In this document: positions 1 to 11,483 of the stretch, in pieces
Layout of the letters: each line of letters begins with the position of its first letter
How positions within the stretch are numbered: position 1 is the first letter of the stretch
Assembly: GCF_035594125.1 (NCBI RefSeq)
Contig: NW_026973699.1
Span: forward strand, 702,501-766,500
Reading direction: 5' to 3'
Source of the DNA: Scylla paramamosain
Lineage: Eukaryota > Arthropoda > Malacostraca > Decapoda > Portunidae
DNA: 64,000 nucleotides
Program-made: the position numbers and the translations under genes
Notes under the pieces: model-generated
The model's database searches: none
Told to the model about the DNA's origin: nothing
The model's input: only the letters and a program-made list of their open reading frames with translations

Positions 1-192
1 AGGGAGGGAGACACAAGCAAGTCTTGTGTAGCCACAATATACTGTATATGGTGAGACACTATCATTTTTTCCCTAATTGTACTTTTAGTTTGCAGCTTTA
101 CAATAACATCCTCATTTAAATATATTCTGTCATCAGATCTTATAATTCAATACACTGTACTTATTAATATAAATATTCGTTCAAAGAGGATG

Positions 193-309
193 CTACGGTT
201 TATCTTCGACCCACTCGGTCCGGCAATGACGGTGCTCTACGGATCGTCGCGCATCGAGACGCTCGGTGCCGTCGGAGTGACAGAGAAAGCAGGCGAAAAC
301 AAAAGGCAA
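193..309 (-). CDS. candidate 3'-terminal coding exon, PTB-like reading
   Basis: On the minus strand an acceptor (CATTCAG) precedes 38 sense codons and a TAG at 193-195. The reading contains FVFACFLCHSDGTERLD. It is in phase with the candidate exon at 1624-1713, which ends in AFSCLTADCK. Together they resemble the pattern of phosphotyrosine-binding domains, in which a TAD motif is followed by VFA and a hydrophobic strand; this is inference from pattern only. The DNA is GC-richer than its surroundings. The plus strand is also open here (ATG at 190, TGA at 346-348, with a GTGAGT after CTG at 345), so the strand is uncertain. Confidence 0.28.
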   Translation of the reverse strand: MPFVFACFLCHSDGTERLDARRSVEHRHCRTEWVEDKP

Positions 310-1623
310 CTGAATGTCAGCTTATGCACATGTCTGAATGGCTGGTGAGTGCTACTGCTCCGCTGGTCAGCCCCCATCTCTGCCTTGCCTTCCCTACCCA
401 ACAATATCCTTCCCAGCTGTAGCATTAACACTCAAAGGCAAGACAACATAGGACTGCAGTGACTGCCTGCATTGTGGTTCATTTACCTACACTACAACAT
501 CAAAAGCTACACTCAAATTATCTTTTACATAGATTTATACTAACTCCTTCCCTACATGGTGGTGCATCCTGATATTTAAAATGGACTGTGAAGCAGCACA
601 GTTAAATCAGAATGTAGTTCAAACTTTTAAAATGTGTAAGTTGTTCTCAGACATCACCTTGCCTGTTCATTAAAGAAAGAAGAAAAAAAAAGTATGGAGG
701 AGGAAGACAAATTCATAATAAGTAGGTACAAGAATTAACTTAACTAGCAAATATGAATTATTAGCTCAACCTCTAACAAACCTTTACAAAAACAGCACAA
801 CTCCAGTTCCCAGCCACAACTGGTTGGCTGACATAAGAAATTTATAACTTACTGTAAACATTTACAAGAAAGCAACAAAGCAAAGACACGTTTACTTGAC
901 GTTAGCCAAAAGCCGAATGTTGTCCAAACACGATTCCCGTCATCACGTCAGCAAAGTCACCCTTCCATCCACCGCAAGAGACCAACAAGTGACGAGCGGC
1001 TCCGACAACAAGCGATGCAGCACGTGCACGTGCACGCGTACTCGCAGACTCCCCGCTGGGGCTCCGGTCTAAAGAGGCGCGTCAATCCAATGTGAAAATA
1101 CACTCACAAAATACACTCACAAAATGCCGACATAACAGAAATAAAGGGAAGAGACAAAAGTGTACAGTGTGTGCCACCTGTATCCACGGAATAGGAGGAA
1201 TAAAATAAAAGAGAAAACACAATAATGGGACTGTGAGCATGAAGGGAAAAAGATGCAAAGTCTTCTTTCTCTTAAGACTGTGTCCTCTCCAGAGACATTT
1301 TCTCAGAGCAATGCATAAATACAAATGTAACAATAAATGAATTAGATGAACACAAGAGAATGGAAGCATTACTCCACATGTTGAAATAAAGCTGGTAGAG
1401 TAACTAAGCCCCTGACTACAGGGAACAATGCTGTGTGAGTATGCAATGTAAAATGTTAAAATTATATGGTGGAAGCCACGTCACATTTTAAGTCCATACC
1501 AAAATTTGTAATTAATGTGTAACATTTGGAAGGCGACCGTGCAGAATGAAACGGACAGGTGCAACAAACGACAGCGTGGTGAAAGGGTGACCAGAGCCTT
1601 CCAGCAGCCTCCCTGAGCCTCAC
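310..1623. other. non-coding, AT-rich, with a CpG-rich island at about 900-1080
   Basis: No supported gene is seen. If the two minus-strand exons on either side belong together, this is their intron. Positions 900-1080 are richer in CpG and carry CACGTG boxes near 1021-1032 and ACGTCA near 945, which could be promoter elements, but no transcript start can be assigned. Confidence 0.4.
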
Positions 1624-1713
1624 CTTGCAGTCTGCTGTGAGGCAAGAGAATGCCACATTGTCCTCCTCAAAGCGGATCATCGTGCGTTTTGTCTCCCGGT
1701 TCACGTTCCGGGC
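1624..1713 (-). CDS. candidate internal coding exon, phase 0-0, 30 codons
   Basis: On the minus strand the acceptor CCCGGCAG is followed by exactly 30 open codons and the donor AAG/GTGAGG. The peptide starts ARNVNRETKRT and ends FEEDNVAFSCLTADCK. Codon content, splice sites and phase look like a real conserved exon. I cannot name the gene. The ending resembles the strand of PTB/PID domains just before a VFA motif, and an exon at 193-309 would supply that motif. The remainder of the gene would lie beyond 1713 on the minus strand, but no further exon was found up to 3 kb. Confidence 0.48.
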
Positions 1714-2330
1714 CTGCCGGGAAGTAACATTGAGCGCACGTCAGATTTGCAATGGGGGGCCCAAATTGACTTACTTATACTAATACTTCTATTGCTATTA
1801 CTATCATCACTGTTTATATTGCTTCTTGTCACATCCGTGCTCTTAATAACTTAATTTCATGCTTTCAGATTCTGCTTCCAGACCAATCTTCATTCTACTT
1901 TCCGGGAGATCTGTAGTGAAAATGTTCAAAATCTGATGAAAAAAAAAAGTGAAGACAACTGTAAAAGACTATAGATAAGCTAATTATTAATAGATTTTAA
2001 AAAAGGGGAGTAAATGCTTATGTGGTGAGGTGTGTGGTGAGGCGTGGTGTGTGGGTGGAGTTTGGTGTGCTCTTCACGGAATGAAGACAGGCAGCAACAC
2101 ACCTTCCTTGTGTTGTGGTGCCACGTCTTGATGTGGTCACCACTGCCAGCTTCCATCCTCATTATCCTACTGAAGGCCACACCCAGCAACTCCTTACGCT
2201 GTAACAATGTGTAATGTAAATAATGAAGGCCACTTGCAACGAGGGAGCTACAGTGCTACCACAACACACTTGATGACAGGCAGAACAAGGAGAACAGGTG
2301 GACATCCTACATCTTTAGCTTAGAATACGG

Positions 2331-2433
<103 letters not shown>

Positions 2434-3405
2434 CACCGGCACTGGCCTGAAGGGTACGCTGCACACCTTACACGAGGAAGAGACACAATTTCAGGTCTGC
2501 TTCTTTCATTAATCACACACACACAGACATAACTCTTTTTTATTATTACTTTGTGAAAACTGAGAATATGTTTAATTAAACATATGGACCCCAATTTGCA
2601 TCAATGTTTGTTTCTTAGGTCAACTTAAAAAACTGATTGTAAATATAAAATTTTCTTTTTCAATTATCAAAAACAAACAGTCAAAGTGCACTGATAATTT
2701 AATAGTGCACTATGAGCTTAAAGTGATGCAAGATCACTAAGATTCAGCCAAGCAATGGATTACAGGTTATATTACAACTGCAGTGTGATGAGAATTATCT
2801 TTACACATCAAACTCTTTATGATTTTCACAAAAAAATCAACAAAGTAATGAACATGAGTGCAATGGAGGGATCTGAATGATTTCAACACTTGATATCACG
2901 TTACTCAGCGTGGTGTCCTGAACCAGAACATTTAAAACAAAATGACATTTGTGCAAAATGACGACAATCATATCAACAGTAAATATGCATTCTCTTCACA
3001 GAAACAGTGCTTAATGTGCTACCGACAATTAAATACAGCGAACGCGGCGAGAGCAGTGCCGTGCGGAAGGCCTCGGAACACCAAGAATTAGTGAATGCAC
3101 AACATCCTGCTTGTCGGGGTTTACGTGCCGAAAGGAGCACAAAGCATAAGGCGCGTCTTTCCGTGTCAAGATGAGTACGAACAATTGCTGTTCAAAATTT
3201 CAAATCGGAATAAGGTCATTTCAAATAAAAGGAATATATAAAACAATATATGAATACATCTTTTAAGTTGTATCATCTCAATACCTGGGGTAAACAGCAA
3301 GGAACACAAAGGAAGGTTGCTTTTCACATCAAGTGAAGTGAGTCTAAGTGAGCCTGAAAAGGCCAACACTCAAATCTACAATCACAGCTCTTGCCAATGT
3401 TAAAA

Positions 3406-3432
3406 ACAAGAAGAAGAAGAAGAAGAAGAAAA

Positions 3433-3498
<66 letters not shown>
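3406..3498. repeat. compound (GAA)n(GA)n microsatellite
   Basis: GAA repeats up to about 3432 run directly into GA repeats, giving a continuous purine tract. Confidence 0.95.
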
Positions 3499-3501
<3 letters not shown>

Positions 3502-3656
3502 TTCCCCTGGCCTTCGAAGTGCTAAGGTCAAGCCACCTCTCACCCAAGAATCTTCACTTCCTCTTCCTCCTCTTTCTCCTCGACTCAAGATGGAGGGAGA
3601 TGTACGGCCGCCGATTGACTAAGGCAAAGACATACAGTGGCCATTGATATCACTAG

Positions 3657-3657
3657 T

Positions 3658-3693
<36 letters not shown>

Positions 3694-3708
3694 AGGAATG
3701 GGACACCT

Positions 3709-3771
<63 letters not shown>
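3657..3771. repeat. (TG)n and (AC)n arrays in inverted arrangement
   Basis: A TG array to about 3690 is separated by roughly 20 bp from an AC array at 3712-3771. The two arrays are reverse complements and could fold into a long hairpin. An A-run follows at 3793-3813. Confidence 0.93.
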
Positions 3772-3772
<1 letters not shown>

Positions 3773-3917
3773 CATGACTATCACCAGATCCTAAAAAAAA
3801 AAAAAAAAAAAAAACATACAAATGCGAGCTTTTCAAAATTTGTTAACCCCAAATTTATATGCAGATTTCGGCGTTAAATCGTTAACCAATTGCGATATTT
3901 TATAGTGCAGCGAAGTT

Positions 3918-4085
3918 TCATCGGCCGGGGAGAGGGTGGGAGAGGGGAGGCTGGGAGAGAGGATAAATCGGAAGGGCGAGAGGGGGGAGAGAGGGGAGAG
4001 GGAAGGGCAAAGAGGAATGGTCTGCAGGTGGAGGGAGGGAGGGAGGGAGGGCGAGAAAAACAGTGTGTGGGCAGCGTATGAAAGG

Positions 4086-4169
<84 letters not shown>

Positions 4170-4370
4170 CGGGAGTACAAGAGAGGTATAGGGAGGGGTG
4201 GAGGGAGAGAATAGAGGCATGGAGGTGAGAAGGATATGGACTATGGGGGAGGGAGAGCAAGGAGAGGAGAGGAGAGTGGAGGTTGGGGAGGAGGGAGGCC
4301 TGGGAAAGAGGAGAGGAGGTTGGGGGTTGTTGAGGAGGGAAGGGAGTGAGGAGCTGCCCGGACGACTGGT
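3918..4370. repeat. purine-rich tract with (GA)n and a G-quadruplex motif
   Basis: The plus strand is nearly all A and G, with (GA)n at 4087-4167. At 4033-4051 there are five GGG runs separated by single A residues. Open frames over this stretch are translations of the repeat. Confidence 0.9.
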
Positions 4371-4410
4371 CAAAAATTATCACAACCAAAAATTAGTAGA
4401 TTGTGTAATG

Positions 4411-4474
<64 letters not shown>

Positions 4475-4481
4475 GCGCGCG
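4411..4481. repeat. (TG)n-(TGCG)n-(GC)n compound array
   Basis: TG dinucleotides grade into TGCG tetranucleotides and then GC. Alternating purine/pyrimidine runs of this kind favour Z-DNA (established property of such sequence). Confidence 0.93.
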
Positions 4482-5696
4482 CTCATACCAAATACAAACG
4501 AGATCACTCACCTGATGTGTTTTATCATCCGCCCCCATCACCCGGTCACCCCACCCTGCCCTCCCTCCCCACATCCCGGCCCCACACATCCCGCCCACGC
4601 ACCCCGCCTGACCCACCACACCACCAACACCACCACCACCACTACTGGTTACACATTGTCAAAATTATAGGCATTCACTAATACTTGCATCTGACGGGCC
4701 GCTCACCTCATTCTCCTCATCACGTTCTCTTGTGTCGATGAGACCGCGCCTCAGCCTCAGGTCCAGCCGCGGAACAAGCGCTCCTCGCCTCGGAAGTTGT
4801 GCCACACGCCCATACGTCCACGGCACGCCACTGTGCTTACTGATTCCGGCCCTTTAATTCTGCCACCTGGTAACTGTCACTAGGGATGCTCTCGCTCCCT
4901 CATTGGTTCATGTATTCCCGTTTTTTTTTTTTTAAATTTGGGCAGCAAATTGGCTCTTACCAAAATCTATATTTAGTAATAAGACACTAGGTTATTCTGA
5001 CCTTCATAACCTGATGTCTTATATATAAAATTTTGACGGAAGGATATAATTTATCTGCATCACATTTTAAAGAAAACGGAAACACTGAGGCCAATCAGGG
5101 AGCTCTAGCATCGGTCAGTGGCAGTGTTACCATGCTCGCGTGTCCTCAGCTGGCAAAACTGAGGAGCGTTCATATCGAAATTGAGTGGCGAAGCTTCATT
5201 TGCTCTGAATCGTGACTGTATGAATATGTATCTGAGATTTGTGGTCGTAATAAGAAACGGGTGTGAGAATGACAATGCAAAGATTTCATGGCCGCTGCAA
5301 TTTGAAAAAGGGATACAGTCAGGTGCGGGTTTGGTTGAAGTGGAGTGAAGGTGGGTGATGCATTCATTGCCTCATTGCCTCACCGCCTCCCTGCCTTGCG
5401 TCACTGCCACGGCCAAAAAAAAAAAACATTGTTGCTCTGCTAGAATGATCGACAAGTGGCACCGGTAACTGTGTTAGAGGCCTCGCTGAGGGATTCCTCA
5501 CTGACAGAGGCACGCCCCTGGCCTGACGGGTCACTGGCAGGGTAACAGCGTTGGTCTCTGCTCTGCCAAGGACATGGGGCAGTCTCATTCTCCCAGGGGG
5601 CGAGGGGCAGCCCTGACTTGATTCCAGAGGCAGGTGTGGCCCTCTTGTTTCCCTTTTATCTCCTTGGCACTGAGGTCCGATGGTTAAACGGTTTGG
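4482..5696. other. no gene seen
   Basis: Mixed unique-looking sequence with a C/A-rich start (4530-4650) and short A/T runs. The short open frames lack splice context or any resemblance I recognise. Confidence 0.4.
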
Positions 5697-5895
5697 TATT
5701 TCAATTATCTTTAACAGTAACAGTGGAAGTCATTACTATTTTAAAAGGTGTTTTCAAGATTCTAGTGATAATTTAACAAAGATCGTCATTGAGAGAGCCA
5801 CCCATGAGAATCTGACTAATCATCTCTGTAGCCTTTGGAAAAATAACCCTTATGAGAAAACTCAGGGTTTAGAAATACGTGGCTATAACATCGAG
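5697..5895 (+). repeat. dispersed repeat family B copy
   Basis: It contains a TTCTAGTGATAATTTAAC core followed by a CATGAGAATCTGACTAATC-like block and TGTAGCCTTTGGAAAA. The same blocks, in the same order but diverged, occur at 24815-24950, and partially at 10985-11085, 16670-16735 and 31075-31245. It was identified only by comparing parts of this window with each other, and no open frame spans it. Confidence 0.6.
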
Positions 5896-6235
5896 ATAAA
5901 GTGGCCTCCTTTGTTTTTCCTTCCCTCCCATCCTTCCACCAAGTCTAAGGGAGGCTCAGCAAGGCACCTCCTCCTCTCCTCCGTGGCTCTAAATTAATAG
6001 TGTTATTCCCACACACACACTCCCGCCTCCCCTCTTTACAGGCTGGTTGCAATTTACAGGCTTTTTGTAACATTCCTTCCCTGCCTCCAGAATGTAAGCA
6101 GACCTGTTCGATGGCTCTAATTTGCGTGCCCTTGCTGAGGTCACGACGGTGAGCAGGGAACGGCGTGTGTCTGTGTGTGTGCCCTGTATGTTGGCTGTCC
6201 TGTCTTTGTCAGATGTACCGCGCTCCGGGACAAGA

Positions 6236-6356
6236 GAAAACAAGGAAATGAGAAGACGGAAAGACGAGAAGACAAGGAGAAGAGAAGACGAGGAGACGAG
6301 GAGATGGAGAGACGAGAAGACGAGAAGACGAGGAGACGAGAAGATGAGAAGACACA
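6236..6356. repeat. purine minisatellite built on GACGAGAA/GACGAGGA
   Basis: About twelve irregular units of AGACGAGAAG-like sequence stand in tandem. The frames across it encode only R/E/D/K repeats. Confidence 0.85.
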
Positions 6357-6588
6357 GGTGAAAGAAAAAAGAAAAACTGTGGTGTAATGTATGAGATCTG
6401 GAAGGTGTGTATGTGTGTGTGTGTAACGAGGACCACAGGAGTAGATGAGAAGCGGTTCATATGAGGGAATGAAGCATCGCTTCCTACATCGATCACACAC
6501 ACACACACACACACACCATGGGGATCTGATGCTTGAATAGTCCTCGTGATCAAGGCTCGTGAGAAGGTGTGTGTGTGTGAGTGTGTGT

Positions 6589-6603
6589 GGGTGGGTGGGT
6601 GGG
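6589..6603 (+). other. G-quadruplex motif with 1-nt loops
   Basis: Four GGG tracts are separated by single T residues, next to (GT)n repeats. This is the most stable class of parallel quadruplex sequence by known rules. Confidence 0.75.
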
Positions 6604-7107
6604 TGCGTAGGTGCGTGAAGGGAGTGCAGGAGGGTGGGACAGAGAGAGAGAGGGAGAGAGAGAGGCACCACCACGTTCGGCTCCTTCCGCTGCGGCCCGA
6701 TCGAGTAATTAGCCAGCAGGGGTTAATAACGACCGCTGAATAGGATGCGCCCTTCCTCACCCTGGGCCGGAATATTGGCTCCACCGCGCCCCTCGAGCTA
6801 CGCCAGGCGGGGGAGGGCAGGAGGAGGGTGAGGGCGGCGCGGGAAGTGTCACCTCTTTGGAATTATTAGTAACTGTCTTGTTCTCGTATTTACTTGGATC
6901 TAATTGTTTATCTGTGTCTGTATTCGTATATTTGGATCAGCTTCTTTGTTTCTATTCGTCTGTTTGTTTGTTTTTTATCTCCTATTGATCTATCTGTGAT
7001 TTTTATAATTGTATTTATCTGCTGTTTCGAGCTACATGTCTGTCTATTCGTCTGTTTGCAGTTCATATATCTGTATGCATCTCTGTATTTCAGTCTACCT
7101 GTTTATT

Positions 7108-7184
7108 CATCTACCTATCTATCTATCTATCTATTTATCTATCTATCTACATATGAAATCATCTTATCTTTCTTCTTTCGTCTC

Positions 7185-7215
<31 letters not shown>

Positions 7216-7402
7216 CTGCAGCAGGGAGGGAAGGAGAGAGGGGGACAGGGAGGTGGCGCCGCTACCTGGGCCCATAAATCACCTTATTTTATTCGCTGCG
7301 TCAACTCGCCTCTCCTCGTTTATAATATACTTTTACTTCAAATGCAAAAATATGTGATAACCACAGCGCGCCGACACACACACACACACACACACACACA
7401 CG
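7108..7402. repeat. (TATC)n and two (CA)n arrays
   Basis: TATC tetranucleotides run at about 7110-7150, CA at about 7188-7216 and CA at about 7372-7400. The intervening 170 bp hold no supported gene. Confidence 0.9.
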
Positions 7403-7504
7403 GCGGCAATAATATGACCTGCTCCATTACATTCTTCCTTCCTCCACTGAAGACATTCTCGTGAAATCAAAAGTCACAGCAGCAAAATGCCTAAATATAT
7501 GTCC

Positions 7505-7506
<2 letters not shown>

Positions 7507-7590
<84 letters not shown>
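7507..7590. repeat. (GA)n microsatellite
   Basis: About 42 GA units, uninterrupted. Confidence 0.96.
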
Positions 7591-7591
<1 letters not shown>

Positions 7592-7666
7592 GGGGGTGAG
7601 GAAGGGGAAAGAAACTAAGAGAAACTAATAACTAGAAGATCGAGTTCCTTTTTTTAATAATATACA

Positions 7667-7779
7667 AATTTATGGATGGGAATGATAGATGGATATAGGT
7701 AAGCATGTTTGGGACAGGGACTACAACGTGTAGGCCTAATGGCTTCTTGCAGTTTCCTTCATTTTCTTATGTCCTTATG
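7667..7779 (+). mobile_element. LINE 3'-end fragment (family A)
   Basis: The end matches, on the opposite strand, the 3' end of the longer copy at 57840-58760. It shares the TTTATGGAT start, the CGTGTAGGCC and TGGCTTCTTGCAG blocks and a TTTTCTTATGTCCTTATG terminus. This is a severely 5'-truncated insertion of a CR1-type non-LTR retrotransposon, whose copies end in short tandem repeats. No coding capacity remains. Confidence 0.75.
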
Positions 7780-8375
7780 AAACCTACACATAACGCAGCC
7801 GTGGTGGGCGTCAGGAGGCCTCGTCACTATACATAAGCTGCTTCGCTAATTAACCACTGTAAGCTCGAAAGTCGCACAGCACACTGGTTCCACTAATAGC
7901 GTAATGCACAATAATGATAGGAGGGAATGGAGAGATGCTTTAAATCGTCACAATCAGGCGAGGAGCTGCAAGGGAAAGGAGTCTGATGTGTCGAGAGTAG
8001 CATCTTATTTCAGTGTAGCATTTCACCACCAGATGAAAGAGACCTTAACCCATTCGTTGCTAGACACAGTGCTTCCTACAATGCTACAATGCTCACCTAC
8101 AGCTTTTTTACGCACTTGATTCTCGTACTACCTTCTTTTAAATATTTATTTACCCTAGAAAGAACAAAATTTATTTTCTCCTTTTTTTTTTCAGTGTCTC
8201 TGCAAACATATCTTTTACAGTCCCCTGAAGGGTTAAGGACAACCAAAGCAGTGAAAATGTTGTAAGATATTCTATATACTACTCAACCACGGGAGGAGGA
8301 ATAGAAGCGGAAAACAAGAATGAACGAGAGGTTGTTGCAAGTGTACACTGCAGAAGGAAATAGAAGGGAAAAGAA

Positions 8376-8378
<3 letters not shown>
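7780..8378. other. no gene seen
   Basis: AT-rich unique-looking sequence. The 71-codon plus-strand frame near 7904-8119 has no recognisable motif or splice context. Confidence 0.4.

Positions 8379-8460
<82 letters not shown>
8379..8460. repeat. (GA)n microsatellite
   Basis: About 40 GA units, followed by G/A-rich sequence to about 8700. Confidence 0.95.
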
Positions 8461-8462
<2 letters not shown>

Positions 8463-8810
8463 GGGAAGGGGGGAAGGGTGGAGCATGGCAGGAGGAGTAG
8501 GAAGAGAGAGAGAGAGAGACGTGAGATAGGCCGGGAGGAGAAGATACACTTACAACAGATAGAGAACAGATGAAGGAAATAACGAGAAGAATTAACGAGG
8601 GAGAGAAGAGGAGGATGGACGAGGGTGGGAGGGCGTGAGGCAGGGCGGGAGGAGATGGAAGTAATGCAGAGAGGAATGAGGAAGCTCAGGGAAGGGTGGT
8701 AATGGCCTCGAGAGATCAGCTACAATGGTTCCTTTCCCTGACCTGAGGGAGAGAGCGGCCCGCGGCACTCAGGCATTGCAGGTTACGTGGGCGTGAGGCA
8801 ATCTAGGCAT

Positions 8811-9083
8811 ACCTGGAGCTAATCTCTTGACGGAGGCGCTGAAGGAGTTTCCTATATTGATGATAAACTAAGCATTTATTTCTACAAGAAGGCAGGTATA
8901 TATGTAAATTATTGTTTTTGTATTACGAAACAGCTGTGTGAAAAGAATTAAGTCGAAAATCTGCGGATACCAGGAGCTAATCTCTTGACGGAGGCGCTGA
9001 AGGAGTTCCTTATGTTGTTGATAAATATGGTACCGCTAAATTAACCATTGTTTTCGAGAAGGCAGGTTTAGATGTAAATTACT
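8811..9083 (+). repeat. tandem duplication, period about 158 bp
   Basis: The block beginning GGAGCTAATCTCTTGACGG at about 8815 recurs at about 8973. The similarity then decays but remains visible through the AAGGCAGGT and GATGTAAATTA blocks of both copies. Confidence 0.8.
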
Positions 9084-9117
9084 GTAAATTATTCTTTCTT
9101 TCTGTCCATCTTTCTCC

Positions 9118-9217
9118 CACAATGACATACTCTGTTCCACTCTGTTTCAATCTGTTCCACCCTGTCCCACTCTGCTCCTCTCTGTCCTTCTCTGCTCCAC
9201 TCCACTCTGTCCCTCAT
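9118..9217 (+). repeat. 10-bp pyrimidine minisatellite (CACTCTGTTC-like)
   Basis: About nine imperfect units of TCTGTTCCAC stand in tandem. Confidence 0.8.
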
Positions 9218-9558
9218 CAAAACAAGCCTCACATCCCCCAGTTCATCACCTAAATAACCCACATATTTCGGGCTTCCCTTAATGAGCGCCCGCCGCGTGC
9301 ACTACCCCTTGTGGCAGAGAAGCGACGGCTGGCGACAGGACATCTGCACTGCACCTTCTGACGAAGAGGCAGAAGGCATGATAGCACGAGTGAGAGGGAA
9401 GGAAGCGTGAGGACAGGCGAAGCAGCAGGGAATACTCTAACAACATGCCAGCTAAGGTACTTTTTCCTTTTAACAGCGGGTGCGTTGCAAAGGACTGAAG
9501 GAGCGCTAATAAGATGAAGGATGCTTGTGAAGTGTGTAGTCAGTGCAAAGTGGTAGAG

Positions 9559-9560
<2 letters not shown>

Positions 9561-9642
<82 letters not shown>

Positions 9643-9692
9643 AAGGGACGACAGTGACAAAGACCAGTAGACACATCCACCCACCCACACCG

Positions 9693-9741
<49 letters not shown>

Positions 9742-9745
9742 ACAC

Positions 9746-9779
<34 letters not shown>

Positions 9780-9781
9780 CA
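9561..9781. repeat. (GA)n then (CA)n arrays
   Basis: GA repeats run at about 9561-9641 and CA repeats, with a few interruptions, at about 9697-9781. The overlapping open frames on both strands are repeat translations. Confidence 0.95.
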
Positions 9782-10079
9782 GACGGACTGAAAGACAGAC
9801 AGACAGACACAGAGGAGGCTGCCACTTAGTCCGCAGCCGTATCCCTGCCCCGCCTTTGTCACCCTCTCCACGATTGCTCTTAAAATTTAAACTCCTTATT
9901 GTTACACATTCTTCTCCCGAGGAGGTGTTGTGAATAGCCATTGTTTCCAGGCACAAGGGGATGCTTTTATCACATTCCACACCGGGGTAGCGCGTGGCCC
10001 GGGCCTCCTCCCGGCCCTTACTGATACGCATTTACTGTACATGGGTCTTAGCCCAGTGTCACGAAATAGTTTGAGCTCT

Positions 10080-10320
10080 CCTTCTTGTTAATCCATCGCT
10101 AGAATCATAAAAAGCTTACTTAAAAACTCTCATTACGGCTAATTGCAAAGGCCACAAGCATTGTTATGGTTCTCACTAGTCTTTCCCCTATCAATGATGC
10201 AGTATCCTTGTTAATCTGCCACTAGAATCATAAAAGCTGCCTTGAAAACTCTCGTTACGACTGATTTCAAAGGCTATAATCGTAATTGGGTTCTCATGGG
10301 TCTCTTTTTATCAATGAAAA
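10080..10320 (+). repeat. diverged tandem duplication, period about 125 bp
   Basis: The blocks CTAGAATCATAAAA, AAAACTCTC and TTACG appear in the same order at about 10099-10135 and again at about 10222-10260, each followed by a GGTTCTCA and TATCAATGA block. Confidence 0.7.
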
Positions 10321-10984
10321 CAGCAATAACGCTGGTAATTTTTTAAGAAGCTATTACCGAATGGCCGAAGAACACTCACATGCTTCCTATCAATCTAATC
10401 TTCGACGGCGACTGCATCGGGAGCTCTGGAAGGCGGCATGAGCCTTTACAAAAGTGTCACTTGAAAAATCTGCCTGCGCCATTGCGGGAGGGAACCGATT
10501 AACTAAGACTCCACAAATTCAACCCTTTGACTACCATGGGCATTCTTCACTAACCTCTAAAACTGTGTAAAAATAGTTTGCGTGAAGGAAGTTAATCTTA
10601 GCTTTTTTCAGACTACAAAAATATTTAAGAGAGCTTAGTACGTAAATAAGTTTCTAAAGATCTGTTCGCGAAAGGATAGTTTTACCACGACTGCCTTCCG
10701 TCACTTCAGGCTAAGAACGTTAAAAAAAGTGCACGGGTGATGTGGTGCAGAGGACGAAAGCTAAATATAGAAAGCAATACACACATACCCGCCCCCCGAG
10801 TCAGGCGGATCAGGGTAGGCGTAAGGGTGTGTGGGCGGGTCCCTCGGGTCACTTGGGCGGCGGTGGCATGAATACACGATACACTCGATAATTATTCATG
10901 TAGCGGGCACGGTAGATCACTGAGTCCTGTATTTCCACACGTTTCGCCGCCTCATAGCGACTACTGGTAACTTCAGAGCGATAG

Positions 10985-11085
10985 AAAAGATACTGTGGTT
11001 TTCAATGGTGTTTTTATGATTCTACTTATAGTTTAGCAAGAATTTCGTATGATTAATAGGAAAAACATCCATGAAGACCTAAACA
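10985..11085 (+). repeat. dispersed repeat family B, partial copy
   Basis: It carries the TTTTTATGATTCTACTTATAG and CATCCATGAAGACC blocks seen in the copy at 24815-24950. Confidence 0.5.
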
Positions 11086-11165
11086 ATAATAATAATAACT
11101 ACTACTACTACTATTACTACTACGTACTACTACTGCTACTACTACTACTACTACTACTACTACTG
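11085..11165. repeat. (ATA)n/(ACT)n trinucleotide array
   Basis: A short ATA stretch is followed by an imperfect ACT array of about 70 bp. Confidence 0.9.
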
Positions 11166-11230
11166 TCATCACATAAGCCACCACTGTAAGAATCACTTCA
11201 CGAGGAAATCAAGACCCGAACAAAAGATCT

Positions 11231-11325
11231 GTATGAAATAGAAATGTTTCATAGAGGGACTGCCACGTGTAGGCCTGATGGCTTCTTGCAGCTTCCCTTA
11301 TTTTCTTATGCTCTTATGTTCTTAT
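11231..11325 (+). mobile_element. LINE 3'-end fragment (family A)
   Basis: Same terminal blocks as at 7667-7779 (GCCACGTGTAGGCC, TGGCTTCTTGCAG), ending in TCTTATGCTCTTATGTTCTTAT, the tandem tail of the family. Confidence 0.8.
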
Positions 11326-11483
11326 CTATCAGCTGAGGTCCCGGTGCTCCAGTCAAGGGCAAAGGTTATCTACGGAGTTCGCAGAGGAAAAAATAGTTCA
11401 GTGTATGGGAAAAAAAAAAATCATTTCTATTCACCAGTCTTATAATGATGTTCAGTGACTAGAAAAAAAGGTCGTTTCCCATC

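Noticed and set aside
190..348. Plus-strand 52-codon frame (MLRFIFDPLGPAMTV..)
   Set aside because: Overlaps the minus-strand candidate exon that has an in-phase partner; kept only as the alternative reading.
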